This document shows positions 24,099 to 32,790 of a stretch of 64,000 nucleotides of DNA, one piece after another. The DNA is from Kerstersia gyiorum (GTDB taxonomy: Bacteria; Pseudomonadota; Gammaproteobacteria; Burkholderiales; Burkholderiaceae_B). Each line of letters opens with the position of its first letter. Positions within the stretch are counted from its first letter, which is position 1. The notes beneath the pieces were generated by a model. The model saw nothing but the letters and a program-made list of their open reading frames with translations. It was not told the origin of the DNA and searched no databases. A program made the position numbers and the translations under genes. The stretch covers positions 744,001-808,000 of the forward strand of contig NZ_SGWZ01000001.1 in assembly GCF_004216755.1 (NCBI RefSeq). Direction: 5' to 3'.

Positions 24099-26642
24099 AT
24101 GGCGCAGAAAATTTTGCCACCGGTGATGGCGCGGGCGGTGCTGTGGGCAGCATTGGTGCCGATGCTGGGCCTGGCCAGCGGGTTTGCGCTGGCCGATCAA
24201 TCGGCGGGCGCTGCGGTGGCTGTGCGGCACTATGACATCGCGCCAGGGTCGCTAGACCAGGTGCTGGGCCGTTTCGGACGTGACAGTGGCGTGCTGGTGG
24301 CGATAGATCCGGCATTGACGCAGGGCTTGAACAGCCAGGGCCTGAATGGCGAGTATGGCGAACGTGCTGCGCTGGAGCGGCTCCTGACTGGCAGCGGCCT
24401 GGAGGCCGTGGCGGCACCCCAGGGCGGCTACCGTCTGCAACGCGTGCCCATGGGCAGGAATGATGGCGTTTCAGCGCTGGCCCCCGTGCTGGTGACGGCT
24501 GAACTGGACCGCGCCGCTGCCGTCTATGAAACCCCTGGGTCCGTGGCGGTGGTCACGCGCGAACAGATGGATCGCATCCCGGCGCGCAGCATTGGCGATG
24601 TGCTGGCCGATGTACCCGGTGTTTACTCAGTAGGCTCCCGCCAGGGCGGCGGGCTGTCGGTCAACATCCGCGGCATGCAGGACTTCGGCCGTGTCAATGT
24701 CATGATAGATGGCGCCCGCCAGAATTATCAGCAGAGCGGCCATGGCAGCAATGGCTCTGCCTATATAGACCCGGAATTGCTCGCCGGCGTGGACGTGTCC
24801 AAAGGCCCCAGTTCCACCACTGGCGGCGCTGCCGTCATTGGCGGGGTCGTGAATTTCCGCACGCTGGAAGCCAATGATCTCATGGCAGCGGACGAGAGTT
24901 ACGGTGGCCAGGTCACGGCGACCACCGGCAACAATGCTTTTCATTTTTCCGGCAGCGCGGCTGTCGCGGCGCGGCTGGGCGAGGATGTTGATCTGATTGC
25001 GGCAGTCAGCCGCCGCAAGCTTGGCAGCTTCGAGCCGGGCAAGCACGGCGGGCTGGCCGACGATGCCTATGCGCAGCTGATCTGGCCGGGCTATATCCTG
25101 TCGCAGGAATACTGGTCGGGCCTGGCCAAGCTGGGTTGGCAGGTGGCGCCCGGCCATCACCTGAAACTCAGCTACCTGGGTTTTGAATCGCGTCGCGACC
25201 TGAGCCGGGAAAGCAGTGCGAACAGCCGCGTGCGCCGCGATACGCTGATCGGCAATTACCGCTGGACACCGGACAATCCGCATGTCGACCTGGCCGCCGC
25301 GCTGTACTACACCCGTACCCGGAACTCGGAACAGCGCGATGGCAGTGAACAGCTGGGCTATGGCGCCTACAACGTCCGCTATCAAACCAGCACGGTGGGC
25401 GGTTCGCTGGAAAATACCGCACGCTACGACCTGGGCGATTACGCGCTGTCCTGGCGGTTGGGCAGCGAATTCTTCCATGACTGGACCGATCCCGAGGCCC
25501 AGAGCAGCGATACCTCCCTGAGCGGGCAGCAGAACTACAACTCGGTCTGGTTTACCGGCAGTACGCCGGAAGGCAAGCGCACGGTGGCCAGCCTGTTCAG
25601 CGAAGCCACGCTGTCCTACCGCGAATGGCTGGAATTGACGGCCGGCCTGCGCTATGACTGGTATGGCCTGGAAGGCAATGGCAAGATCATGATCGGTGAC
25701 ATTGCCAACCCGCCGGGCGTGCGGCCGGGAACCACCTACGTGTGGACGGCCTTTGGCGTGAACCGTCATGCCAGCGCGGTGTCACCCCGGTTTTCCGCTG
25801 CGTTCAAGCCCTGGGAGCCCGTGCAATTGTTCGCGAGCTTTGGCAAGGGCATGCGTCCGCCGGCGATCACCGAAACCCTCATCGGTGGCGCACACCCCGG
25901 CAACATGATGCTTTATTACCCCAATCCCGGCCTGCTCGAAGAGCGGGCGACCAACTGGGAACTGGGCAGCAACCTGATCCTGGATGGCCTGCTCACGCCG
26001 CACGATAGCTTCAAACTGAAGGCGGCCTGGTTCGAGAACAAGGTGCGCAACTACATGGCCATGGCCGTGGTGAAGTCGCCGGATGGCAAATCCGGCGAGG
26101 GCACGTTCGCGCCGCGCGCCTATGTCAACCTGGACGACCCGTTCCGTTCGCGTGGGCTGGAACTGCAAGCGGATTACGACGCCGGTGTCGTGTTCGCCGG
26201 GGTGTCCTATACCCACATGCTTGTCTATCCCGGTGATGGCGGCTATGACCCGTTCCCGCTGGGCAGCATGGTGGGTGAAGGCAGCACCTCGCTGGGCAAG
26301 CCTGGCGACGGCAATATCGGCTACATGCTGCCGCCCAGGAAGATGGCGTCGCTGACCATTGGCACCCGCTTGTTCGAGCGCCGCCTGACGCTGGGCAGCC
26401 GGATGCGCTGGCGTTCGCCGCAACGCTACCAGATTTCCGAGCAGTTCCAGGAAATCAGCGTGGCCAATGCTGCCAACGCGCAGATCGTCGATCTGTGGGC
26501 CAGCTATGAATTCAGCAAGGCGCTGACGCTGCGCATGGCGGTGGACAACCTGACCGACCGCAACTATTCCGAGATGAGCGGTGGTTCTTATTTCCTGGCA
26601 CCGGGCCGCACGATCAGCGGCACCGTGTCCGTGCGTTTCTGA
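24099..26642 (+). CDS. HasR/hemoglobin-type TonB-dependent receptor with STN signalling domain
   Basis: 847 residues from the ATG at 24099. A signal peptide ends near LGLASGFALA. An STN domain follows at about residues 40-115 (YDIAPGSLDQVLGRFGRDSG). The plug lies at about 135-240 (PGVYSVGSRQGGGLSVNIRG, VMIDGARQNYQQSGHGSNGS) and then the 22-strand barrel, ending in Phe. The FRAP/NPNL region of heme receptors is present in altered form: GKGMRPPAITETLIGG, AHPGNMMLYYPNPGLLEERA, with a His between as in heme binders. It would import heme, probably from a heme protein, and signal through FecR. Downstream lie two GloVer-repeat genes in the same direction. Confidence 0.88.
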   Translation: MAQKILPPVMARAVLWAALVPMLGLASGFALADQSAGAAVAVRHYDIAPGSLDQVLGRFGRDSGVLVAIDPALTQGLNSQGLNGEYGERAALERLLTGSGLEAVAAPQGGYRLQRVPMGRNDGVSALAPVLVTAELDRAAAVYETPGSVAVVTREQMDRIPARSIGDVLADVPGVYSVGSRQGGGLSVNIRGMQDFGRVNVMIDGARQNYQQSGHGSNGSAYIDPELLAGVDVSKGPSSTTGGAAVIGGVVNFRTLEANDLMAADESYGGQVTATTGNNAFHFSGSAAVAARLGEDVDLIAAVSRRKLGSFEPGKHGGLADDAYAQLIWPGYILSQEYWSGLAKLGWQVAPGHHLKLSYLGFESRRDLSRESSANSRVRRDTLIGNYRWTPDNPHVDLAAALYYTRTRNSEQRDGSEQLGYGAYNVRYQTSTVGGSLENTARYDLGDYALSWRLGSEFFHDWTDPEAQSSDTSLSGQQNYNSVWFTGSTPEGKRTVASLFSEATLSYREWLELTAGLRYDWYGLEGNGKIMIGDIANPPGVRPGTTYVWTAFGVNRHASAVSPRFSAAFKPWEPVQLFASFGKGMRPPAITETLIGGAHPGNMMLYYPNPGLLEERATNWELGSNLILDGLLTPHDSFKLKAAWFENKVRNYMAMAVVKSPDGKSGEGTFAPRAYVNLDDPFRSRGLELQADYDAGVVFAGVSYTHMLVYPGDGGYDPFPLGSMVGEGSTSLGKPGDGNIGYMLPPRKMASLTIGTRLFERRLTLGSRMRWRSPQRYQISEQFQEISVANAANAQIVDLWASYEFSKALTLRMAVDNLTDRNYSEMSGGSYFLAPGRTISGTVSVRF

Positions 26643-26790
26643 GCTTGCATTGCCGCGTTCCCTGGGGCGGGCAGGCCGTGATTTCTACCGGCACCAGCCA
26701 ACCCATGCAGGTTCGCAGCGCTGCCGTGTTTGCCGCTGTGCCCGGCTATGCCGCCAGCGCATCCCAATCCTTTTCCGAGAGACTGATCTG

Positions 26791-28989
26791 ATGCCGCGAC
26801 TTTCCCTAATGAGTGCAGTTCTCGTGCCGGCACTGGCCATGGCCGGCGTGGCGTATGGCAGTACCAGCCCCGCTGTCAGCGTGACGCACCTGACGTCCTT
26901 CCACTCCTCGGGCGAGGACACGACCACCGGCGACAACCCCAAGGGCTGGCCTGCCGTGGCCTATCCTTCCGCGCCTCCGGTCCTGAGCCTGGACCCGGTG
27001 CGCAAGCGCAGCTATCTGTTTGGCGGCTTCAAGGGCATGGGGCCGCTGCGCGGCCTCGAAGGGGAAATACGGAACACGATCTTCACTGCAGCCGGCCTGT
27101 ACTGGCTGCAACCGTCGCCTGGCCTGTATGAGCGCCTGGAACTGGAGGCCGACCGGTTGTATGGCCTGATTCCCGGCACGCCCGTGCGTGCGCCCGACGG
27201 CAAGAGCCTGTATGGCGTCATGACCAGCGTGAAGGGCGAGGAATATGCAAACAAACCGGATCTGCTGGATGCCGACGGCAACGTGACCACGTACTACATC
27301 CTGAACTACAGCAAGGGCGTGGGCCAGGGCATCGTTTTCCAGGCGGATCCTGATGGCACGCATTTGCGAGCGGTCGAGTCCACGGTGGGGCAATTGCATA
27401 CCCCCAACGGCGCACTGGTCATGGACGCAGCCGGCAATCTCTATGGCGTGGATAAAGGGCCCAAGGGCCATGGACGGATATTTTCCGTGCGCGCGGACGG
27501 CAGCTTCGGCGTGATCCATGAGTTCGGCCCCGGCCCGGATGGCAGGCGCCAGGTTGCCAATGAACTCACGCTGGGCAGTGACGGGTTGCTGTACGGCGTG
27601 ACGGGCTACGACCGAGGCATGCCGTTCGATGCCGGCACGCTGGTGGCGCCCGATACGCAGGTCGGTTCGTTGTACCGCATAGACCCGGCCCGGCCGGCAT
27701 CCTTCACGGTGCTGCACACCTTTACGCTGGCGGAAGGTGAAATCAATGTCGAAGACAACGTCACCAGTCACGGCAACCGCGATTATCCTTCACGGGAACC
27801 GACGCAATCCTTGTACGGCAAGCAGGTGTTCACCAGTTACGACGAAACGAGCGTCGGCCTGTCGGCCTTGATCGAAGGGCCGGATGGTTGGTTGTATGGC
27901 ACGACTTCCGTGTCGCAATGCCAGTTGTATTCGCCGGCCCTGATTCCCGCAGGCACCTTCACCGTCGTCAATGCCGCGTCGCCCCTGTGCGGCCGCGCGC
28001 ATAATGCGGCGCGCCAGTATGGCGCGCTGAGCTATCCCTACTATGACGGCCCCTTGCCTCATGGCGCGATCTATCGCATGCGCAAGGACGGCACCGGCTT
28101 CGAACTATTGCACCGCTTCAGCGGTACCGACGGCAGCACGCCGCGCGGCAGCCTGGCGATTGGCCAGGATGGTGCCATTTACGGCACCACGGCCAGCGGC
28201 GGAGCCAACCGGCACTGGGGCTTCTCCTATGCCGCCGATGGCCGCCTGCGACTGGATCGCAAGCCGACCTGCGAAGATTTTTGGATGGATACCTTTCGTC
28301 GGCGTTGCCTGGAAGCGGGCGCGGAAAACTATGTCTCGCTACAGCAAAGCGGCCAGGATGTCAGCAATGGCGTGCTGTACCGCATCGTGCCGGCACGCAT
28401 CGGTACCGAGGCCGGGCCATTCGAGTTGCTGCACTCCTTCAAGCATGACATCGAAGGCTATCACCCGCTGGGCGTGAAGGCAGCCTCGGACGGCCGCCTG
28501 TACGGCGTGACCGGCCTGGGCGGGCAGGGCTACCAGTCGCGCAATGGCATCAATTTCCTGGCGGACGACAAAGGGGCGGTGTTCACGGTGGACCTGAACG
28601 GCAATACGCCTTCGGGCGCAGTCACGCTGGTGGCAGCCCCTGGGCAGGTAGCAGTGGGCCAGAAGGCCGAGCTGACCTGGACCAGCTTCCAGGCCAAGGA
28701 CTGCCAGGCCTCCTCGTCGGATGGCAGCTGGAGCGGGCCGGTAGAGCCGCAGGGCAGCATTGACCTGGAGAAGCCGGCGGGCACGTACCGCTACCGCCTG
28801 AGCTGCACCGACAGCGTCAAGCTGACGGAAGTCTCAGCCACTGCCGTGCTTTACGTGGATACCGCTGCCAATGTGGACGACGGCAACAGCGTGGAATACG
28901 GCAATGGCGGCGCTGGCGGGATGCCGCTGGGCCTGCTGGCGCTATTACCGGTGGCCTGGGCCTGGCGCCGCCAGCGCCACACGTACTGA
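26791..28989 (+). CDS. GloVer-repeat secreted protein with GlyGly-CTERM-like tail
   Basis: 732 residues from the ATG at 26791, about 150 bases after the receptor gene. An N-terminal signal peptide (LMSAVLVPALAMAGVAYG) is followed by a body with at least seven YG-centred repeats, such as LYGVMTS, LYGVDKG, LYGVTGY, LYGTTSV and IYGTTASGG. These match the Gloeo-Verruco (GloVer) tandem repeat, often combined with LLHRFSGTDGS-type strands and thought to form a propeller. An Ig-like domain with two Cys is near residues 620-705. The end, GNGGAGGMPLGLLALLPVAW then WRRQRH, has the Gly-rich, hydrophobic, Arg-rich order of a GlyGly-CTERM sorting signal. Role unknown; position suggests work with the heme receptor. 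Confidence 0.7.
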   Translation: MPRLSLMSAVLVPALAMAGVAYGSTSPAVSVTHLTSFHSSGEDTTTGDNPKGWPAVAYPSAPPVLSLDPVRKRSYLFGGFKGMGPLRGLEGEIRNTIFTAAGLYWLQPSPGLYERLELEADRLYGLIPGTPVRAPDGKSLYGVMTSVKGEEYANKPDLLDADGNVTTYYILNYSKGVGQGIVFQADPDGTHLRAVESTVGQLHTPNGALVMDAAGNLYGVDKGPKGHGRIFSVRADGSFGVIHEFGPGPDGRRQVANELTLGSDGLLYGVTGYDRGMPFDAGTLVAPDTQVGSLYRIDPARPASFTVLHTFTLAEGEINVEDNVTSHGNRDYPSREPTQSLYGKQVFTSYDETSVGLSALIEGPDGWLYGTTSVSQCQLYSPALIPAGTFTVVNAASPLCGRAHNAARQYGALSYPYYDGPLPHGAIYRMRKDGTGFELLHRFSGTDGSTPRGSLAIGQDGAIYGTTASGGANRHWGFSYAADGRLRLDRKPTCEDFWMDTFRRRCLEAGAENYVSLQQSGQDVSNGVLYRIVPARIGTEAGPFELLHSFKHDIEGYHPLGVKAASDGRLYGVTGLGGQGYQSRNGINFLADDKGAVFTVDLNGNTPSGAVTLVAAPGQVAVGQKAELTWTSFQAKDCQASSSDGSWSGPVEPQGSIDLEKPAGTYRYRLSCTDSVKLTEVSATAVLYVDTAANVDDGNSVEYGNGGAGGMPLGLLALLPVAWAWRRQRHTY

Positions 28990-29027
28990 ATTCAAACTTT
29001 CTATGTGATCCATCTCGAGGAGAGGAC

Positions 29028-30905
29028 ATGAGCTATAGCATTTCAGCGCGTCAGACCGCGCGCTTGGCCGGCGGTGCTGCCGGGCTTTTGATCGCGCTGG
29101 GCGTTTCGGCCCAGGAGCAGGCTGTCCAGCCGCATGCCATCGTCGTCTTCAGCGGCGTGGGGGTGGCGGGCGAGGCCGATCCGGGCGACAAGCCCGGCCG
29201 CTGGATGCGGATGCCGCCGACGCTGGGCCCGGATGGCAAGCTGCACGGCATGACGGCGGGCTCGAGTTATTTCAAGGACAGCCGCTGGTTCAGCGTGGCG
29301 GCCGACGGGCAGGGCTATACTGTCCGTCAGCCGGATGATGTGATCGCGATGGTGGCAGGACCGCTGGTCAGCACGGGCCAGGGGAGTGCGGGCAAATTGT
29401 TTGGCAGTACTGGTACGGCTGCATTCGAAATGGTGCCCGGCCAGGCTGCCGTCAAGCTTGAGCCTGCCACGCCGGCTGGCGAGGCATTGAAGATTTCCTC
29501 GTTATCTTCGGCCATGGCTGCCGGGGCCGATGGCTCGGTGTTCTTTGGCGGCCGTACGAGCAACACCAATCCGCAGGTGTGGCGCCGTCTTGCCGCTGGC
29601 GGCTTTGAACTGGTAGCGGACTTCGGCCGCCCGGAATATGTCGTCAGCAAGGAAATCATTCCTGGCATTTCGATGGTGGACAAGTACCTGAAGGGCGACA
29701 GCACGATTGCCCTGGTCTGGAGCGAGGCCGACCAGGCCCTGTACGGCGTGACGGAGGATGTGTCTTCCACCGGCAAGAACGGCGATGCGCAGACGGTACC
29801 GGGTGACAAGCCGGCGGGGACGATCTATCGCATCAAGGCCTCCGGATTCAAGGCAGACGGCAGCAGCCCGATAGAGATCCTGCATACTTTCGCCGCCAGT
29901 CGCGACGGCGCCGCCAAGAGCTTGACCTATCGCGCGCCTGCGCTGCTGGAAGTCGGCGAGTGGCTATACGGCACGACGACGGCCGGCACCAAGGTTGGCA
30001 ATGCCAACGACAAGCAGGATGGCCGCATTTGGCGCATGCGCAAGGATTGCGTCAGCACGGCAGAGAGCAGCTGCCTGGAAATCGTGTACCGCTTCGATAC
30101 GGCAGGCGTGCTGACGGCCGCCAATGGTGGCGCGCTGCCCTTGGGGCCGTTGGTCTATGCGGCTGACGGCAATGTTTACGGCACCACTTTCCAGGGCGGC
30201 AAGGATGCCACCAGCGAGCAGAATGGCCAGGGTACCCTGTTCCGCATCGTAAACCCCACCGCAGCGAAACTGGAAGATGTCGAGTTCGCCCAGTTGCATG
30301 CCTTCGACGCCAGTTCGACAGGCAGCCGGCCCAGCGGCCTGGCATTGGCGACCAAGGCAGATGGCAAGCAGACCATCGTCGGCGTGACGGAGTTCGGCGG
30401 CAACGCGTCGGATACCTATAACGCGGTGGACAATATCGGTACCGGTTTTGGCACGGTGTTTGCTTTCGAGGTCGCACTGCCTGCTGCCGCCATTACGCGC
30501 TTCCAGGCCGATGGCAGCCAGGCCGCCAAGGTGGCAGAGGGCAGCAAGGTGACGCTGGCCTGGGCTTCTTCCGGCGCCTCGGTTTGCGAGGCCGGTGGTG
30601 ATTGGAGTGGTGCCCAGCAGACCGAAGGCAGTGCGCAAGTCGGGCCGCTGGCCTATCGTGCCGAGCCTTACCGTTACACGCTGGTGTGCCAGAGCGCCGA
30701 TGGCGCGGCATCGCAGGAACAGGCCGTGACTGTCAGTGTCGAGCAAAAGGCTGTCACACCGGAACCTGGCGAGGAAAGTGGCGCGGGCAATGAAGGCAAG
30801 GGGGGCGGTGGCGGTTCGCTGCCATGGCAGGCCCTGGCCCTGTTGCCGCTGGCCCTGCTGCGCCAACGCCTGCGTGCTGCACGCAAGGGGACGGTGTTGC
30901 TGTAA
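29028..30905 (+). CDS. GloVer-repeat secreted protein with GlyGly-CTERM tail (second copy)
   Basis: 625 residues. GAGGAGAGG lies just before the ATG. A signal peptide ends near LLIALGVSAQ. GloVer-type repeats run through the body: LHGMTAG, LYGVTED, LYGTTTAG, VYGTTFQGG, VGVTEFGG, with strands such as IEILHTFAASRDGA. An Ig-like domain (EGSKVTLAWASSGASVCEAG) precedes a clear GlyGly-CTERM tail: GGGGGSLPWQALALLPLALL, then RQRLRAAR. Such tails are cut by rhombosortase in known systems; that gene is not in this window. It shares layout with the preceding protein but is only moderately similar, so an old duplication is likely. The intergenic gap is 38 bases, so they are probably co-transcribed. Confidence 0.72.
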   Translation: MSYSISARQTARLAGGAAGLLIALGVSAQEQAVQPHAIVVFSGVGVAGEADPGDKPGRWMRMPPTLGPDGKLHGMTAGSSYFKDSRWFSVAADGQGYTVRQPDDVIAMVAGPLVSTGQGSAGKLFGSTGTAAFEMVPGQAAVKLEPATPAGEALKISSLSSAMAAGADGSVFFGGRTSNTNPQVWRRLAAGGFELVADFGRPEYVVSKEIIPGISMVDKYLKGDSTIALVWSEADQALYGVTEDVSSTGKNGDAQTVPGDKPAGTIYRIKASGFKADGSSPIEILHTFAASRDGAAKSLTYRAPALLEVGEWLYGTTTAGTKVGNANDKQDGRIWRMRKDCVSTAESSCLEIVYRFDTAGVLTAANGGALPLGPLVYAADGNVYGTTFQGGKDATSEQNGQGTLFRIVNPTAAKLEDVEFAQLHAFDASSTGSRPSGLALATKADGKQTIVGVTEFGGNASDTYNAVDNIGTGFGTVFAFEVALPAAAITRFQADGSQAAKVAEGSKVTLAWASSGASVCEAGGDWSGAQQTEGSAQVGPLAYRAEPYRYTLVCQSADGAASQEQAVTVSVEQKAVTPEPGEESGAGNEGKGGGGGSLPWQALALLPLALLRQRLRAARKGTVLL

Positions 30906-30922
30906 AAGGCTGCAATCCCGTA

Positions 30923-30948
30923 CCCGGTGACGCCGCGGCGTCACCGGG
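30923..30948. repeat. 26-bp perfect palindrome
   Basis: The half-site CCCGGTGACGCCG is followed directly by its exact reverse complement. It lies 17 bases after the second GloVer gene and before the bidirectional terminator. It would form a very stable cruciform or RNA hairpin but lacks a T-run. Confidence 0.6.
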
Positions 30949-30964
30949 CCGCTTGTCCCACAGC

Positions 30965-31000
30965 AAAAAAACTCCCCGCTGGTTCAGCGGGGAGTTTTTT
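30965..31000. terminator. Bidirectional rho-independent terminator
   Basis: A 15-bp stem (AAAAAACTCCCCGCT with its complement) closes a five-base loop and has T-runs on both strands. It ends the heme/GloVer transcript on the plus strand and the nrd transcript on the minus strand. Confidence 0.92.
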
Positions 31001-31009
31001 CATGGCGAT

Positions 31010-31354
31010 TCAGGCCTGATCGTGTCGCGGATCGTCCAGCAGGTCTTCGCGGAACAGTTCGTACTGGCTGTCCAGGTCGCTGCGCAGGCCGCAATCCACC
31101 GTGACGGGGGTTTCCAGCGTGCAGCAGCAGGGCAGAACCTCACTGGGGCCGACGAAGGCCAGGGGCAGCGACTCATAGGTCACGTTCCCCTGAATCAGCG
31201 TCATGCGGCACATGCCGCAATAACCGCTGCGGCACTGGTATTCAACCTCGTGACCTGTCCGTTCCAGGCCTTCCAGCAGGGTTTCTCCCTCTAGCAGATG
31301 AAAGTGCTTGTCGCGCGTAGACACCGAGGTGACGCGCGTTTTGGTACTGCTCAT
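31010..31354 (-). CDS. yfaE: 2Fe-2S ferredoxin, YfaE-like, for NrdB cofactor maintenance
   Basis: 114 residues. Plant-type [2Fe-2S] ferredoxin with ligand pattern C-x5-C-x2-C (CRSGYCGMC region) and a downstream Cys in VLPCCCTLETP. Ferredoxins encoded directly after nrdB reduce the di-iron site of the small subunit so the tyrosyl radical can be rebuilt. The start overlaps the nrdB stop by four bases, so the two are coupled. The acidic C-terminal tail (LFREDLLDDPRHDQA) extends beyond the E. coli protein. A bidirectional terminator follows at once. Confidence 0.88.
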   Translation of the reverse strand: MSSTKTRVTSVSTRDKHFHLLEGETLLEGLERTGHEVEYQCRSGYCGMCRMTLIQGNVTYESLPLAFVGPSEVLPCCCTLETPVTVDCGLRSDLDSQYELFREDLLDDPRHDQA

Positions 31355-32484
31355 AGTTCAAAGTCGTTCAGGTCGTCGGCAGACACTTCGGCGTCGATCT
31401 GGCCCACCAGGTAGGAGCTCAGTTCGACTTCCTGCGGCGCCACCTGCACCGTATCGGATGCCAGCCAGGTGTTGATCCAGGGAATGGGGTTGTTCTTGGC
31501 ATTCGGGAAGGCCGGCTTCAGGCCCACCGCGCTCATGCGGATATTGGTGATGTATTCCACATATTGCGCCAGGATGTCCTTGTTCAGGCCGATCATGGAA
31601 CCGTCCTTGAACAGGTAATCGGCCCAGCGTTTCTCCTGTTCCGCGGCATCGCGGAACATGTCGAAGCATTGCTGCTCGACTTCACGGGCGATGGTGGCGA
31701 ATTCCGGGTCGTCGTGGCCGGAGCGCATGATGTTCAGGATATGCTGCGTGCCGGTCAGGTGCAGCGCCTCGTCGCGGGCGATCAGGCGGATGATCTTGGC
31801 ATTGCCTTCCATCAGCTTGCGTTCGGCGAAAGCAAAGGAACAGGCGAAACTGACGTAGAAGCGGATGGCTTCCAGGATATTGACGTTCATCAGGCACAGA
31901 TAAAGCGTCTTCTTCAGCTCGCGCAGATCCACGCGCTGGGTTTCGCCATTGATGACATGTTCGCCGGCGCCCAGCTGCGAATACAGCATGGTCTGGTGGA
32001 TCAGGTTGTCGTAGTAGGACGAGATATCGTTGGCCCGCAGCTTGATGTTCTCGTTGCGCACGATGTCGTCGAAGATGATCGAAGGATCATTGACGATGTT
32101 GCGGATGATGTGCGTGTACGAGCGCGAGTGGATGGTCTCGGAAAAGGCCCAGGTCTCGATCCAGGTTTCCAGCTCGGGCAGGGATACCAGCGGCAGCAGC
32201 GCGACGTTGGGGCTGCGGCCCTGGATCGAATCCAGCAGCGTCTGGTATTTCAGGTTGCTGATGAAAATGTGCTTTTCGTGCTCTGGCAGGTTCTGGTAGT
32301 CGATGCGGTCCTGCGAGATATCGACTTCTTCGGGGCGCCAGAAGAAGGACAGCTGCTTTTCGATCAATTTTTCGAAAATCGGGTACTTCTGCTGGTCATA
32401 GCGTGCGACGTTGACGGGCTGGCCGAAGAACATCGGTTCTTTCAGCTGGTCGTTATCGGTGCGGGAAAAAATACTGTAAGCCAT
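31351..32484 (-). CDS. nrdB: Class Ia ribonucleotide reductase, small subunit
   Basis: 377 residues from the ATG at 32484, close to the 376 of E. coli NrdB. The di-iron and radical residues are visible: WAFSETIHSRSYTHIIRNI holds Glu, His and the radical Tyr, and LIARDEALHLTGTQHILN holds Glu and His. It generates the tyrosyl radical used by NrdA to reduce ribonucleoside diphosphates. The gene is 306 bases downstream of nrdA with GC-rich hairpins between and is coupled to the ferredoxin gene. An upstream extension of the frame is not conserved. The ribosome-binding site is weak. Confidence 0.95.
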   Translation of the reverse strand: MAYSIFSRTDNDQLKEPMFFGQPVNVARYDQQKYPIFEKLIEKQLSFFWRPEEVDISQDRIDYQNLPEHEKHIFISNLKYQTLLDSIQGRSPNVALLPLVSLPELETWIETWAFSETIHSRSYTHIIRNIVNDPSIIFDDIVRNENIKLRANDISSYYDNLIHQTMLYSQLGAGEHVINGETQRVDLRELKKTLYLCLMNVNILEAIRFYVSFACSFAFAERKLMEGNAKIIRLIARDEALHLTGTQHILNIMRSGHDDPEFATIAREVEQQCFDMFRDAAEQEKRWADYLFKDGSMIGLNKDILAQYVEYITNIRMSAVGLKPAFPNAKNNPIPWINTWLASDTVQVAPQEVELSSYLVGQIDAEVSADDLNDFEL

Positions 32485-32790
32485 GATGGTCAGTGTTGCT
32501 TCGGCAATACGGCGGCAGTGGCCGCGGCGCGCTGCCTGAGGGCAGCGCGAGCTGTGGGCGCGCGTCAGGCTGGCGGACGGCGCGCGACGGGCGGGCAATG
32601 GTGACAGCACCGCCCGGATGATGGCCGTCCCGGGCCGGACGGCCATCGGCTGCCGCCGCTTTGCAGGCCGGCAGCCCGGAATTTCTTGTCAGGCGGCTGG
32701 TACCAGTGTCCAGCCGCCCGGGGCCTGAAACCGGTGGTGTGCCGCCCGGCAGCATAGGTCATGCTGCCGGGCGCCGCACCCCGCTCGGCG
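32485..32790. other. nrdA-nrdB spacer with two strong hairpins
   Basis: 306 bases, very GC-rich. Hairpin 1: GCCCGGCAGCAT at 32744-32755 with its complement at 32761-32772, about 20 bases past the nrdA stop. Hairpin 2: GATGGCCGTCC at 32620-32630 with its complement at 32637-32647. Neither has a T-run. They may protect or process the mRNA and set the NrdA to NrdB ratio, or attenuate transcription. No coding sequence is supported. Confidence 0.6.
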
